Shown: positions 14,612-23,294, counted from the first letter of the stretch. The stretch: 41,861 bases of DNA from Holophagaceae bacterium (GCA_025363715.1 JANYLR010000037.1:1-41861); one strand, 5' to 3'. Numbers and translations are program-made. The notes: generated by a model from the letters alone, not told the origin.

Positions 14612-15352
14612 ATGAGCGACCAGTCCCCTTCCCTGTACGGCAGCCAGCCCGAGGCGCCTCGTCCCCAAGCCCCGGGGCTGCTGGACCAGATCCTCGGCGT
14701 CTTCACCAGCCCCGTGGAGCTGTTCCAGCGGCTGAACAAGGCCCCCAGCTGGGGTTGGGCCATGGGCATCCTCATCGTCTCCGCCCTCATCCTCACGGTG
14801 ATCTGGGGCCTCAAGGTGGACGTGGATGAGATGCTGCGCCCCATGCTGGAACGCAATCCCAACGTGCCCTCCGGCCAGGTCGACATGATCGTCGACATGC
14901 AGAAGAAGTTCATCCTGCCCTTCGGCATCCTGGGGGCGCTCTTCGGCACGGCGGCGGCCATGACCCTCGTGGCGCTCTTCTACTGGCTCATCGGCAAGGC
15001 CCTGCCCGAAGCCGAGGCCCCGAGCTACCCCCAGGCCCTGAGCGCCGCCGTGGTGCCCGGTCTGGTGAAGCTGCCCCACCTGCTCCTGATCGCCATCATT
15101 TGTCTGGTGCGCCCCGTCGGCGGCCTGACACCCGACAAGATCGCGCCCACTTCGCTGGGCTACTTCCTCCAGGTGGAAAGCCTCAAGGTCCACGCCCTGC
15201 TCTACAGCGTGGATCTGTTCTACCTGGCTGAAGCTGGACTGGCCTACCTGGCCCTCCGTCACCTGCTCCGCATGAAGACGGTGGGGGCGCTCATCTGCGT
15301 GCTGCTGCCCATGGCCTTCGGCATCGGGCTGCGGGTCTTCGGGGCCAAGTAG
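14612..15352 (+). CDS. Yip1-domain-like integral membrane protein
   Basis: A 246-residue protein with a short Pro-rich cytoplasmic start, an amphipathic segment ('LDQILGVFTSPVELFQRL', the usual opening of bacterial Yip1-type proteins) and about five hydrophobic helices: near 50-67, 100-125, 145-168, 195-215 and 222-240. Yip1-like proteins in bacteria have no established function; relatives in eukaryotes act in membrane traffic. ATG at 14612 has GAGG eight bases upstream. The next gene starts 41 bases downstream on the same strand and concerns membrane lipid synthesis, so a membrane-homeostasis role is reasonable but not shown. Confidence 0.75.
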   Translation: MSDQSPSLYGSQPEAPRPQAPGLLDQILGVFTSPVELFQRLNKAPSWGWAMGILIVSALILTVIWGLKVDVDEMLRPMLERNPNVPSGQVDMIVDMQKKFILPFGILGALFGTAAAMTLVALFYWLIGKALPEAEAPSYPQALSAAVVPGLVKLPHLLLIAIICLVRPVGGLTPDKIAPTSLGYFLQVESLKVHALLYSVDLFYLAEAGLAYLALRHLLRMKTVGALICVLLPMAFGIGLRVFGAK

Positions 15353-15393
15353 ATCCCCTCCCCGAATCAAGGCGACAGGATCATACTCGCCCC

Positions 15394-16782
15394 ATGATTC
15401 CCAAAGACGGGTGGTGGCTCCTCGCGGCAGCGGGGCTGGTGTTGCTGGCCCTGGCGGGCCGAGCCTCCCGGCGGGCCGTGCGCCGCTGGTCCTGGCGCCA
15501 TGCCCTGCGCACGCGGCGGGAACTGGGCTTCCGTCTGAACTCCGTGACCCTCACCCGCAAGCAGCGGCTGAAGACGGAACTGCTCACGGATCCCGAACTG
15601 CGGGCCCGCATCGCCACCCTGGCCGTGGAATCGGGGCGGGAGGAGGCCAGCCACCTGGCGGATGTGAGCCTCTACCTGGACGAGATCATCCCGAATTTCA
15701 ACCTCATCACCACGTACCGGTACGGCAAGGGCATGGCGGGCTGGCTGCTGCGCTCCTGCTACCGGGTGCGCATCGGCCGAAGCGCGGAGGCGGCCCTGAA
15801 CCGCATCCCCCGGGACGCCTCCGTGGTCTACGTCATGAACCACCGCAGCAACGCGGACTACCTGCTGGTGGCCTTCCTGCTGGCCAATCGCGTGTCCATC
15901 TCGTACGCCGTGGGCGAGTGGGCCCGAGTCTGGCCGCTGGAGCGCCTGTTCCGCAGCTTCGGCTCCTTCTTCGTGCGGCGTCGCTTCCGTGATCCCCTCT
16001 ACCACGCCGTGCTGGAACGCTACGTGCAGCGGGCCGTCCATCAAGGCACCACGCAGGGCATCTTCATCGAAGGCGGCCTGAGCCGGGATGGCCGCCTGCA
16101 AGCGCCGAAGCTGGGCCTGCTGGACTACATGCTCAGGGCTGGCGCGAAGGACCTGGTCTTCATTCCCGTGGGCATCAACTACGACCGGGTGGTGGAGGAC
16201 AGCAACCTGGTCCGCGAAGGCCTGGGGAAGCCCCGGCGCAGTCCGGTCGCGCTCATCCGACGGACTTCACTGTGGCTGCTGGGCTTGGTCTGGCGGGGGG
16301 CCACGGGGCGCTTCCACCGCTTTGGCTACGCCGTGGCCAACTTCGGCCAGCCGATCCATGCTCTTGCCACGCTGGAAGGCGTCGACCTTCGCAGCATGGA
16401 CTGGGACACCCGGAGGCCCCTGCTGGAGGCCTTCGCGGACACCCTGGTGCGCGCTGTGGGGACCGAAGTGCCCATTACCCCCGTGGCCGCCGTGGCCTGG
16501 GTCTACCAGCACATGAACGAACCCGCACCCGGCCGCGCCGAGTTGCGCGATCGCATGCTGGACGTGCTTGGGAAGGCCCAGGACCGGGGCCTTCCCCTCT
16601 ACCTGCCACGGGGTTCCTTCCAGCGGGCCTTCGAAGTGGGTCTGCGGGTCCTGCTGCTGCGGCACATCTTGGTCCTTGAAGAGGGACACCTCGTCCTGCC
16701 GGCCCACAAGGCCCCGCTGCTGGACTACTACGCCCATGGCGTGGCCCACCTCCTGGATCCTTTGCACACCCCAGAACCCTAG
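15394..16782 (+). CDS. PlsB-like glycerol-3-phosphate acyltransferase family protein
   Basis: A 462-residue acyltransferase with one N-terminal membrane anchor (about 8-22). The catalytic HX4D motif is H150-RSNA-D155 in 'VMNHRSNADYLLVAFLL'. Block III reads 'FIEGGLSRDGRLQAPKLGLL' (224-243), like 'EGGRSRTGRLLPPKTGML' in PlsB, and 'FIPVGINYDRV' (256-266) is the following block. It therefore resembles the PlsB rather than the PlsC branch, although it is much shorter than enterobacterial PlsB (about 800 residues). It probably attaches the first acyl chain to glycerol-3-phosphate for phospholipids or triacylglycerol. Together with the WS/DGAT enzyme 5 kb upstream it adds to the lipid character of the region. 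Confidence 0.82.
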   Translation: MIPKDGWWLLAAAGLVLLALAGRASRRAVRRWSWRHALRTRRELGFRLNSVTLTRKQRLKTELLTDPELRARIATLAVESGREEASHLADVSLYLDEIIPNFNLITTYRYGKGMAGWLLRSCYRVRIGRSAEAALNRIPRDASVVYVMNHRSNADYLLVAFLLANRVSISYAVGEWARVWPLERLFRSFGSFFVRRRFRDPLYHAVLERYVQRAVHQGTTQGIFIEGGLSRDGRLQAPKLGLLDYMLRAGAKDLVFIPVGINYDRVVEDSNLVREGLGKPRRSPVALIRRTSLWLLGLVWRGATGRFHRFGYAVANFGQPIHALATLEGVDLRSMDWDTRRPLLEAFADTLVRAVGTEVPITPVAAVAWVYQHMNEPAPGRAELRDRMLDVLGKAQDRGLPLYLPRGSFQRAFEVGLRVLLLRHILVLEEGHLVLPAHKAPLLDYYAHGVAHLLDPLHTPEP

Positions 16783-16812
16783 GCTGAGGCTCTATACAGT
16801 CTGAAGGCCAGG

Positions 16813-17220
16813 AACCGCGAATGGCGCGAATGTGCGCGAAAAAGGCGAATTTGATTGTCGGCCTTGCTCCGCCTCTTGCGGGGCCCTCGATGTCTCCACT
16901 AGGGACACGAAGAAGAGAAAGACCAAGGGCACGAAGACCGGCCCGGCACCCCGGTGCGGGTCATCCGGGCCTTTGGCCCCCGGACGCGCAATGCGCGGCC
17001 GGCTTTGCGGGCGGCGGCTCAAGCGGCCCCAGAAAGCCGCCCTGGCCGCCGCCCGCAAAGGGATGACCCAAGGGTGGGAGAGAGCGCATTCGTGATCTAC
17101 CTGCGCCCAAAGGGCGTCTTCGTGTCATTCGTGGCGGTCCTTTTCAGCTTAGACAACCCGAACCCAAGAATTTGTTTCTTCATTCGCGCGCCCGGAGTGC
17201 GATTCGCGCCATTCGCGGTT
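16813..17220. repeat. 408-bp nested inverted repeat filling a 484-base gene-free gap
   Basis: The gap 16783-17266 holds no convincing gene but a three-layer palindrome. The outer arms are identical over 19 bases, AACCGCGAATGGCGCGAAT (16813-16831) and its complement (17202-17220). The middle arms are imperfect copies of a CACGAAG-type repeat (about 16902-16938 and 17114-17137). The inner arms are CTTTGCGGGCGGCGGC (17003-17018) and its exact complement (17045-17060), plus GGGTCATCC (16958-16966) against GGATGACCC (17061-17069). Short copies of the outer and middle families recur in the suf operon. There is no transposase gene or target duplication visible. It could form a long RNA or DNA hairpin between the PlsB-like gene and the AtuA-like gene. 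Confidence 0.8.
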
Positions 17221-17266
17221 TGCTTCCATGGCATTAGACTGAGGAACTTCTCCCAATGGGGTTCCA

Positions 17267-18625
17267 ATGTCCAAGCTCGTCCGCATCGCCAACGGCCAGG
17301 GTTTCTGGGGCGATAGCATCGACGCCCCGGTACGCCTGGTGGAGGCCGGCGGCATCGACTACCTGACCCTGGATTACCTGGCCGAGGTGACGCTCTCCAT
17401 CATGCAGAAGCAACGGCGGAAGGACCCGCAGCACGGCTACGCCACGGACTTCGTGGACCTGATGAAGCGCGTGCTGCCCTTGCTCAAGGCCAAGGGCATC
17501 CGGGTGGTGGCCAATGCCGGGGGCGTCAACCCCGAGGCCTGCCGCGCCGCCGTGTTGGCAGTGGCGAAGCAGCTCGGCGTTTCAGGCCTGAAGATCGCCA
17601 CCGTGACCGGCGACGATGTGCTGGCCCGGTTGCCCGAATTCCAGGCCCAGGGTCTGAGGCTGGCCAACATGGATACCGGCGAAGGCCTCTTCGAGGCCCC
17701 CCGGGACATCCTCAGCGCCAATGTCTACCTCCAGACCCAGGCCATGGTGGAAGCCCTGGACACCGGCGCCGACATCGTGCTGACGGGCCGCTGCACGGAT
17801 CCGGGCCTCACCCTGGCACCGCTCATCCACGAGTTCAAATGGGCGGCCGACGACTGGAACCGCCTGGCCGCGGGTACCATCGCGGGCCACATCCTCGAAT
17901 GCGGTGCCCAGGCCACCGGCGGCAATTTCTCTCGCTGGTGGGAGGTGCCCGAGCTCTGGAACGTGGGCTATCCCATCGCCGAGTGTTCCGAAGATGGCAC
18001 CTTCATCGTCACCAAGCATGAAGGCACCGGCGGCATGGTGACAGTGGATACGGTGAGTGAGCAGCTCGTCTACGAGATGGGCGATCCCCACCACTACATC
18101 ACGCCGGACGTCGTGGCCGACTTCACCTCGATCCGGCTTGAGCAGACCGGACCCAACCGGGTTCGCGTCAGCGGCATCCTGGGCCAGCCCCGTACGCCCT
18201 TCCTCAAGGTGAGCGGCGCCTATCTCAAGGGCTTCAAGGCCACGGGCCAGCTGGTCATCAGCGGACCCCGGGCCCTGGAGAAAGCCCAGCTTTGCGCTGA
18301 CATCGTCTGGAAGCGCCTGAAGGCGGCGGGGTTCAAGTTCGAGCACACCGATGCCGAGTTCCTGGGGGCCAGCACGGTCCATGCGGGCATCGCCCCGGCC
18401 CCGGCGGATCCCGCCGAGATCGTGCTGCGCCTCAGCGTGAAGGACCTCGACCGGAAGAAGGTCGAGCGCTTCGGCCGGGAGATCGCCCCCCTGGTCACGG
18501 CGGGGCCCGCCGGCGTCACAGGATTCGCCGGGGGGCGTCCAAAGGCCCAGGAGATCGTGGCCTACTGGCCCGCCCTCCTGCCCCGGGAACTCGTCACCTG
18601 GGCCGTGACAGTCGCCGAGATCTGA
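17267..18625 (+). CDS. Acyclic terpene utilization AtuA-family protein (DUF1446)
   Basis: A 452-residue protein of the AtuA/DUF1446 family. It opens with 'VRIANGQGFWGDSIDAPVRL' (5-24), followed by 'GGIDYLTLDYLAEVTLSIM', 'RVVANAGGVNPEAC' and 'VLTGRCTDPGLTLAPLIHEF', all family marks. AtuA is required for growth on citronellol and geraniol in Pseudomonas, but its reaction is not established, and most homologues lie outside atu operons. None of the other atu genes (geranyl-CoA carboxylase and so on) is here. ATG at 17267 has only a weak GGGG upstream. The palindromic repeat ends 46 bases before it, so its transcript may begin inside or read through that element. Confidence 0.8.
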   Translation: MSKLVRIANGQGFWGDSIDAPVRLVEAGGIDYLTLDYLAEVTLSIMQKQRRKDPQHGYATDFVDLMKRVLPLLKAKGIRVVANAGGVNPEACRAAVLAVAKQLGVSGLKIATVTGDDVLARLPEFQAQGLRLANMDTGEGLFEAPRDILSANVYLQTQAMVEALDTGADIVLTGRCTDPGLTLAPLIHEFKWAADDWNRLAAGTIAGHILECGAQATGGNFSRWWEVPELWNVGYPIAECSEDGTFIVTKHEGTGGMVTVDTVSEQLVYEMGDPHHYITPDVVADFTSIRLEQTGPNRVRVSGILGQPRTPFLKVSGAYLKGFKATGQLVISGPRALEKAQLCADIVWKRLKAAGFKFEHTDAEFLGASTVHAGIAPAPADPAEIVLRLSVKDLDRKKVERFGREIAPLVTAGPAGVTGFAGGRPKAQEIVAYWPALLPRELVTWAVTVAEI

Positions 18626-18723
18626 TCCATCAACCTAGGGCATGCTTCTCGGGTCTAAATCCTGCGACCTTGCGGTCGAGCTTTGAACGCCCACCCTTGC
18701 TTCCACAGGTTCAAGGAGTCCAT

Positions 18724-19917
18724 ATGCATCTACAACGCCTGTTTCTCGGTTCGCTCAGCATCCTCGGCCTGATGGGCTGCTATGGTTCCCACCACAATGA
18801 CTACGGCCCCTCCTCTACCTACCTGGTGAACGCCATCGCGGTGGGGGACATCGACGCCAACGGCTTCCAGGACATCCTCGGCATGGTGTCCACCGATTTC
18901 GGGGGTGCGCCTACCCAGGGCTACGTGTCCACGCGCCTCCAGGTGTCCGCCGGCTCCTTTGCCCTGCCCCCGACGCGTTTTGGCGTGGGCACGGGCCCGG
19001 CCAATCTCGTCGTGACCGACGTCAACGGGGATGGTCGGCCGGATCTCGTGGTTGCCAATGCCGATGACCACACGGTCAGCGTCCGTTTTGCCGATCCGGC
19101 CCGACCCGGGTACTTCCTGACCGCCATCGTCCTTTCGACCCCGGGCCTGACGCCCCTCGATGTGGCGGCGGGCAACCTCAGCGGCCACACCGACGGACGC
19201 CTGGATGTCGTGGTGGCCGCGAGCGGCGCCAACAACGTCCTGGTCTTCACCCAGACGGCCGCGGGCACCTTCAACGCGCCAACAACCTATGTGGTGGGCG
19301 GGGATCCCCAGGCCGTGACCGTGGGGGATCTCGACAACAACGGCCTCGCCGATATCGCCGTGGCCACTACCGCCAACACAGTGTCGGTCCTCCTCCAGAC
19401 CGCGGCCGGGGTCTTCGCGCCCAAGGTGGACTACGTCACCGGCGTTCAGCCCGTGGCCATCAAGGCGGCGGATCTCAATGGCGACGGCAAGCTGGACCTC
19501 CTCACCGCGAATTTCGGCGCTGCCATCAATCCGGGCACCCAGGGCCTGAGCGTGCTGCTCCAGGGCGCCCCCGGCACCTTTGCCGCCCCGGTCCACTACA
19601 CCACCGCCTACCGGGCCGTCGCCCTGGCGGTGGGTGACCTGAATGCCGACGGCAAGCTCGACGTGGCCGTCGCCTGCCAAGGCCTGCCGGGTGATCCCGG
19701 TGCCACCTCCGTCTTCCTGCAAAGCGCCACGACCGCAGGGACCCTGCTGCCGGCCGTGGACTACCGTGGCGTGTACGGCCCCATGGGCGTGGCCATCGCC
19801 GACATGGATGGCGACGGCCGGCCAGACCTGGTGCTGGCGGACGGCGATATCGTGGTGCGCCTCAACAGCGCCACCACGCCGGGGACCTTCGGCCCGCCGA
19901 ACTACTTCTACAACTGA
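18724..19917 (+). CDS. FG-GAP/VCBS-repeat lipoprotein
   Basis: A 397-residue predicted lipoprotein with lipobox LMGC (cysteine about residue 19) and then a beta-propeller built from FG-GAP/VCBS repeats. The calcium-binding loops are easy to see: DIDANGFQD, DVNGDGRPD, DLDNNGLAD, DLNGDGKLD, DLNADGKLD and DMDGDGRPD, each followed by a hydrophobic strand such as 'LVVAN' or 'IAVAT'. At least six blades are present, so a complete propeller is likely. Such proteins work at the cell surface in adhesion or ligand binding; no enzymatic residues are evident. ATG at 18724 has AGGAG upstream. It is followed at once by a strong terminator. Confidence 0.85.
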   Translation: MHLQRLFLGSLSILGLMGCYGSHHNDYGPSSTYLVNAIAVGDIDANGFQDILGMVSTDFGGAPTQGYVSTRLQVSAGSFALPPTRFGVGTGPANLVVTDVNGDGRPDLVVANADDHTVSVRFADPARPGYFLTAIVLSTPGLTPLDVAAGNLSGHTDGRLDVVVAASGANNVLVFTQTAAGTFNAPTTYVVGGDPQAVTVGDLDNNGLADIAVATTANTVSVLLQTAAGVFAPKVDYVTGVQPVAIKAADLNGDGKLDLLTANFGAAINPGTQGLSVLLQGAPGTFAAPVHYTTAYRAVALAVGDLNADGKLDVAVACQGLPGDPGATSVFLQSATTAGTLLPAVDYRGVYGPMGVAIADMDGDGRPDLVLADGDIVVRLNSATTPGTFGPPNYFYN

Positions 19918-19954
19918 CTCCAAAAAAGCCCCGGAATTCGGGGCTTTTTTGGAG
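19918..19954. terminator. Bidirectional intrinsic terminator
   Basis: A 16-base stem (CTCCAAAAAAGCCCCG at 19918-19933 with CGGGGCTTTTTTGGAG at 19939-19954) around a 5-base loop, with A- and T-runs on its two sides. It lies directly after the FG-GAP gene stop and 25 bases from the end of the convergent hsp20 gene, so it can serve both. Confidence 0.88.
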
Positions 19955-19978
19955 CAAGGAGCGAACCTCCGTCAGGTC

Positions 19979-20437
19979 TCACCCGAGGCTTACGTTGATC
20001 TTGCGCGGCCGTACTTCGGGGCGCTTGGGCACCATCAGGGTCAGGACCCCATTGCGGAGTTCCGCCACCACCTGCTCGCCTTCGACATCCTCGGGCAGAG
20101 TGAAGGTGCGGCTGAAGCGGCCGTGGCTGCGCTCCGACAGGTGGATGCGCTCGCCGTCCTTCAGCCCCTCCTCGTCCCGCTTGCCGGCGACGGTGAGGCG
20201 GGTGCCTTCCAGGCTGATCTCCAGGTCGGCTTCCAGGATGCCGGGCAAGTCGGCCCGGAACTGGTAGTTGTCCGGACTTTCCTTCACGTCGAAGCTGGGC
20301 ATGAAGGCGGCGGGCACGCCGAGGTCGTAGTCTCGGAGCGGATCCCAGCGCATGAAGTCGCGCATGAGACGGAAGGGCTCCAGGGTCGCGGCCGTGGCCG
20401 GAACGGCCTGGGGGGTGCGGATACGAAGGATGCTCAT
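19979..20437 (-). CDS. Hsp20/alpha-crystallin family small heat-shock protein
   Basis: A 152-residue small heat-shock chaperone that holds unfolding proteins in soluble complexes. The alpha-crystallin domain spans about 47-150: 'SFDVKESPDNYQFRADLPGI' (48-67), 'DLEISLEGTRLTVAGKR', 'RSHGRFSRTFTLPEDV' and the signature 'AELRNGVLTLMVPKRPE'. A short 'KINVSLG' tail stands in for the usual IxI motif. ATG at 20437 is preceded by GGAGG at six bases. It is divergent from a HtrA-type protease gene, with both promoters in a 190-base AT-rich gap, a sensible protein-quality pairing. Confidence 0.92.
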   Translation of the reverse strand: MSILRIRTPQAVPATAATLEPFRLMRDFMRWDPLRDYDLGVPAAFMPSFDVKESPDNYQFRADLPGILEADLEISLEGTRLTVAGKRDEEGLKDGERIHLSERSHGRFSRTFTLPEDVEGEQVVAELRNGVLTLMVPKRPEVRPRKINVSLG

Positions 20438-20507
20438 AGGGACCTCCATAAGATAGGGGGACCGGCCTGCGCAGGGTTCAACAACCATGCTGCCAATTCC
20501 GAATAAA

Positions 20508-20535
20508 ATCTTAGTGTTTAATAGTCATGTATCAA
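20508..20535 (-). promoter_or_regulatory. Probable promoter of the hsp20 gene
   Basis: On the minus strand TTGATA (20530-20535) and TAAGAT (20508-20513) are 16 bases apart, each with good sigma70 likeness. The predicted start is about 65 bases before the hsp20 ATG. I see no CIRCE-type TTAGCACTC repeat. A heat-shock sigma factor site cannot be excluded. Confidence 0.45.
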
Positions 20536-20577
20536 GTTGGATTTTTAAATTTTTCTTAACTTCATGATTTGCACATC

Positions 20578-20605
20578 TTGACACTTTACTTCGACCGGAT
20601 ACATT
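20578..20605 (+). promoter_or_regulatory. Probable promoter of the HtrA-like protease gene
   Basis: A perfect TTGACA (20578-20583) is followed after 16 bases by TACATT (20600-20605). The predicted transcript begins near 20612, some 16 bases before the ATG at 20628, leaving just enough room for the GGAG ribosome site. Confidence 0.6.
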
Positions 20606-20627
20606 GGGGGCCGTCCTGGAGATCCCC

Positions 20628-21722
20628 ATGCGAAGGAGCCTTCTTTTTGCCGGTCTGCTTGCCACAGGCGTCTTCGCCGGCTGGTGCGGACATGCCCTCA
20701 CCCCCGCCCCGGTTCGTCCCCGTGCCGTCGAGCCTCGCGGACCCCTGCCCGAGTGGGAGCTGGGATCCATCCGCCGCTTCAAGGAGGCCGCCCCCAGCGT
20801 GGTCTACATCACCACCACCGAAGAGCGCAGCCGGGATTTCTTCGGCTTCGACGTGGTGGAGGCGCCCGCGGGATCCGGCACGGGCTTCATCTGGGACGAG
20901 CTGGGCCATGTGGTCACGAACTTCCATGTCATTCAGGGCGCGGCCCGGGCCTACATCACGCTGTCCGACGGCAGCCGGCACGAGGCCTCGTATGTCGGTG
21001 GCGCCCCGGACAAGGACCTGGCCGTGCTCCAGCTGGCCAAAACGCCACCCAAGCTGAGACCCATCCCCCTGGGCACCAGCGCGGACCTGCAGGTGGGCCA
21101 GGCCGTGCTGGCCATCGGCAACCCCTTCGGCCTGGACCAGACCCTCACCACCGGCGTGGTTTCCGCCCTGGGCCGGGAGATCCAGAGCGTCACCCGGCGC
21201 CGCATCGCCGGAGTGATCCAGACGGACGCCGCCATCAACCCCGGCAACAGCGGCGGACCGCTGCTGGACAGCGCGGGCCGCCTCATCGGCGTGAACACGG
21301 CCATCCAGAGTCCCAGTGGCGCCAGCGCGGGCATCGGTTTCGCCGTGCCCGTGGATACCGTGAACCGCGTGGTGCCCCAGCTCATCGCCCGCGGAAAACT
21401 GGAGCGCCCGAACCTGGGTTTCGATCCCGTGGATCCCCGCCTGGTGGAACGGGCCTTCGGTCCTCAGAAGGGCGTGATGGTGGGCAAGGTCACCCGGGGC
21501 GGTGCCGCCGCCCGCGCCGGCCTGCAGGGCGTGACCGTAGAGGGCCGGCGCGTGCTGGCCGGCGACCTCATCCAGGGCGTGAACGGTCGGACGGTCCAGG
21601 ACTGGGATGGCCTGCTGGACGCCGTCGAAGCCCTGCCCCTGGGCAGCTCCGTGGGTCTGGACATCCAGCGGGAAGGTCGCAGCCGGAAGGTGTCGATCCG
21701 GCTGGAGGCAGCCAGGGACTAG
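20628..21722 (+). CDS. HtrA/Deg-type S1C serine protease with one PDZ domain
   Basis: A 364-residue periplasmic quality-control protease anchored by an N-terminal hydrophobic segment (about 4-20). The trypsin-like triad is H100 in 'VVTNFHVIQG', D130 in 'PDKDLAVLQL' and S208 in 'NPGNSGGPLL'. One PDZ domain occupies about 265-360 ('GVMVGKVTRGGAAARAGL', 'VLAGDLIQGVNGRTVQDW'). With a single PDZ and an anchor it resembles DegS or HhoA more than DegP. It may trim or degrade misfolded envelope proteins or start a stress signal. ATG at 20628 has GGAG seven bases upstream. No sigma-E or anti-sigma gene is nearby; the divergent neighbour is hsp20. Confidence 0.92.
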   Translation: MRRSLLFAGLLATGVFAGWCGHALTPAPVRPRAVEPRGPLPEWELGSIRRFKEAAPSVVYITTTEERSRDFFGFDVVEAPAGSGTGFIWDELGHVVTNFHVIQGAARAYITLSDGSRHEASYVGGAPDKDLAVLQLAKTPPKLRPIPLGTSADLQVGQAVLAIGNPFGLDQTLTTGVVSALGREIQSVTRRRIAGVIQTDAAINPGNSGGPLLDSAGRLIGVNTAIQSPSGASAGIGFAVPVDTVNRVVPQLIARGKLERPNLGFDPVDPRLVERAFGPQKGVMVGKVTRGGAAARAGLQGVTVEGRRVLAGDLIQGVNGRTVQDWDGLLDAVEALPLGSSVGLDIQREGRSRKVSIRLEAARD

Positions 21723-21765
21723 CTGGCGTTGTTACCCCAGGAAAAGGCCTGGCACCACCTGGGGA

Positions 21766-22347
21766 TCATTGCAACGGGGCGCGCCATTCGAGGGTCGTCC
21801 GCCAGGGGCCGGCGACCGGGTCGCTTGCCGGTTTGACCAGGCGCCCGCCCGCCTGGGCGGGTCCCGGGCTCAGGGACGGGAAATCCGGCGAGATAGACGA
21901 GGTAACCGTGTAGGTCACGGCCACGTCCTGGGGACTGTTGCTGATGGGGCTGGTGCCCTGCGCGTCATAGAAGAGGCTGATGGTCAGGGTGTCCGCATAA
22001 GTCCCAGGGGGCAGGGTCGCCGGGGAGACGAACGTGAGCGCGCAGGTCGCCGAGGTCGGGGTGCTACCGGAGACCGACACATCATTGAGCATGGCCCGGG
22101 CGGAATTGACGCCGATGTAGAGGGTGTTGGAGGGGGTGGTCGAAAGGTGGATGGTCACCGTGGCGACCGGGGCCGGATCCGACACCTGGGCCGACAAGGC
22201 GAGCTGCTGGGAGGACAAGGTCATGACCATGGGAGCGGGCTGCTCTCCACCGCTACCGCTGGCGCTGCGCGGGGAATTGCTTCCACCGCTGCAGGAAAGC
22301 AACAGGGCCGAGCAAGCCACCAAAAACAGTCCCTTGCACCGAGGCAT
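21766..22347 (-). CDS. Putative lipoprotein with an immunoglobulin-like beta domain
   Basis: A 193-residue predicted lipoprotein: signal sequence, lipobox LLSC, then a Ser/Gly linker and a beta-rich region. The stretch 'TLYIGVNSARAMLNDVSVSG' with 'SPATLPPGTYADTLTISLFY' and 'DVAVTYTV' looks like a BACON- or Ig-like sandwich as used in surface proteins for binding; I cannot name the family with certainty. Only one clear domain is present. ATG at 22347 has AAGGA at seven bases; a longer frame adds 27 residues before the signal peptide and is unlikely. It converges with the HtrA-like gene. Confidence 0.6.
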   Translation of the reverse strand: MPRCKGLFLVACSALLLSCSGGSNSPRSASGSGGEQPAPMVMTLSSQQLALSAQVSDPAPVATVTIHLSTTPSNTLYIGVNSARAMLNDVSVSGSTPTSATCALTFVSPATLPPGTYADTLTISLFYDAQGTSPISNSPQDVAVTYTVTSSISPDFPSLSPGPAQAGGRLVKPASDPVAGPWRTTLEWRAPLQ

Positions 22348-22400
22348 GCGGGTTCCTTCCATCCACGACAGGCATCCCAAAGGGCTGATGCCAGGATTCA

Positions 22401-22428
22401 AGTCTAGGTCAGAATGGCTCGCGCACAA
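22401..22428 (-). promoter_or_regulatory. Possible promoter of the Ig-like lipoprotein gene
   Basis: On the minus strand TTGTGC (22423-22428) and TAGACT (22401-22406) are 16 bases apart, next to an AT-rich block. The match is moderate. Confidence 0.35.
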
Positions 22429-22484
22429 TTATTAATTATGAAAATATCGGCAAAGAAGGAGCGGTGCCCGTCGGTGGTCGCGGA

Positions 22485-23294
22485 CTAGCCCTGAATCCAT
22501 AACGGCTCTAGTCCGAGGAGTTTTCGCACGGCTTCCCGGCCCCGGGGCCCAGGATCCACGGTGAACTCATTCACCCAGGCGTTCACGTAGCGGCCGATCA
22601 TCTCGCGGTCCATGCCGCGGCCAAAGGACTGGCTGTAGTCCACGCTCTCCCAGTGGCGCTCCCGGGCCAGCTCGACGCTTTTTCGCATGAGGACGGCGAA
22701 GCGCTGCTTCACGTCGGCGGGAAGATCCTTGCGGATGGCGTTGCCGCCCATGGGCAGGGGCAGGTCATAGGCATGCTTCCACCAGGCGCCCAGGTCCACC
22801 ACCAGGCGCAGGCCCGCGTCGTGGTACATGAGCTGGCTCTCATGGATGAGCAGGCCCGCCTCGAAGCGTCCCTCCACCACCGCGGGCAGGATCTGATCAA
22901 AGGGCAGGAGCTCCACGGCCGGCTCGAAGCCGTGCTCCGCGCACCACTTCCGCATGGACAGGTAGGCGCTGGTGCGCCGCCCGGGGATGGCGATGGTGAG
23001 AGCCTTCAGGGCCGGTACATCCATGGGTACGCGGCTCACCACCAGGGGGCCCGTGCCCTCCTGGATGCTGGAGCCCGCCGTGAGCAGGTCGTAGCGGTCC
23101 CTCAGCTCGGGGTAGGCCCCGAAGCTGATGGCGGTGACGTCGTAGCGGCTTTCGGTGGCCTCGGCATTGAGCTGCTCGATGTCCTTGCGGACGAACTCGA
23201 TGTCGAAGCCCTCGGGATCCAGCCAGCCCAGGGCCAGGGGGGCCATCATGTAGGCGTCGTCGGAATCGGGGCTGTGGGCGATGGTGAACGTCAT
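22485..23294 (-). CDS. mqnD: MqnD-like 1,4-dihydroxy-6-naphthoate synthase (futalosine menaquinone pathway)
   Basis: A 269-residue protein of the MqnA/MqnD family, which has a periplasmic-binding-protein fold but acts in the cytoplasm. MqnD cleaves cyclic dehypoxanthinyl futalosine to give 1,4-dihydroxy-6-naphthoate on the way to menaquinone. Typical segments are 'IAHSPDSDDAYMMAPLALGW' (5-24), 'YDVTAISFGAYPEL' (51-64), 'GPLVVSR' (82-88) and the conserved histidine H151 in 'EAGLLIHESQLMY'. The 'SPDxDD' opening fits MqnD better than MqnA. Start is ATG at 23294 with GAGAGG upstream. The other mqn genes are not in this window. Confidence 0.8.
   Translation of the reverse strand: MTFTIAHSPDSDDAYMMAPLALGWLDPEGFDIEFVRKDIEQLNAEATESRYDVTAISFGAYPELRDRYDLLTAGSSIQEGTGPLVVSRVPMDVPALKALTIAIPGRRTSAYLSMRKWCAEHGFEPAVELLPFDQILPAVVEGRFEAGLLIHESQLMYHDAGLRLVVDLGAWWKHAYDLPLPMGGNAIRKDLPADVKQRFAVLMRKSVELARERHWESVDYSQSFGRGMDREMIGRYVNAWVNEFTVDPGPRGREAVRKLLGLEPLWIQG

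Noticed and set aside
16821..17316. Short open frames inside the nested inverted repeat
   Set aside because: They follow the repeat units, have no ribosome sites, and encode Arg/Ala/Pro-rich peptides with no domain.
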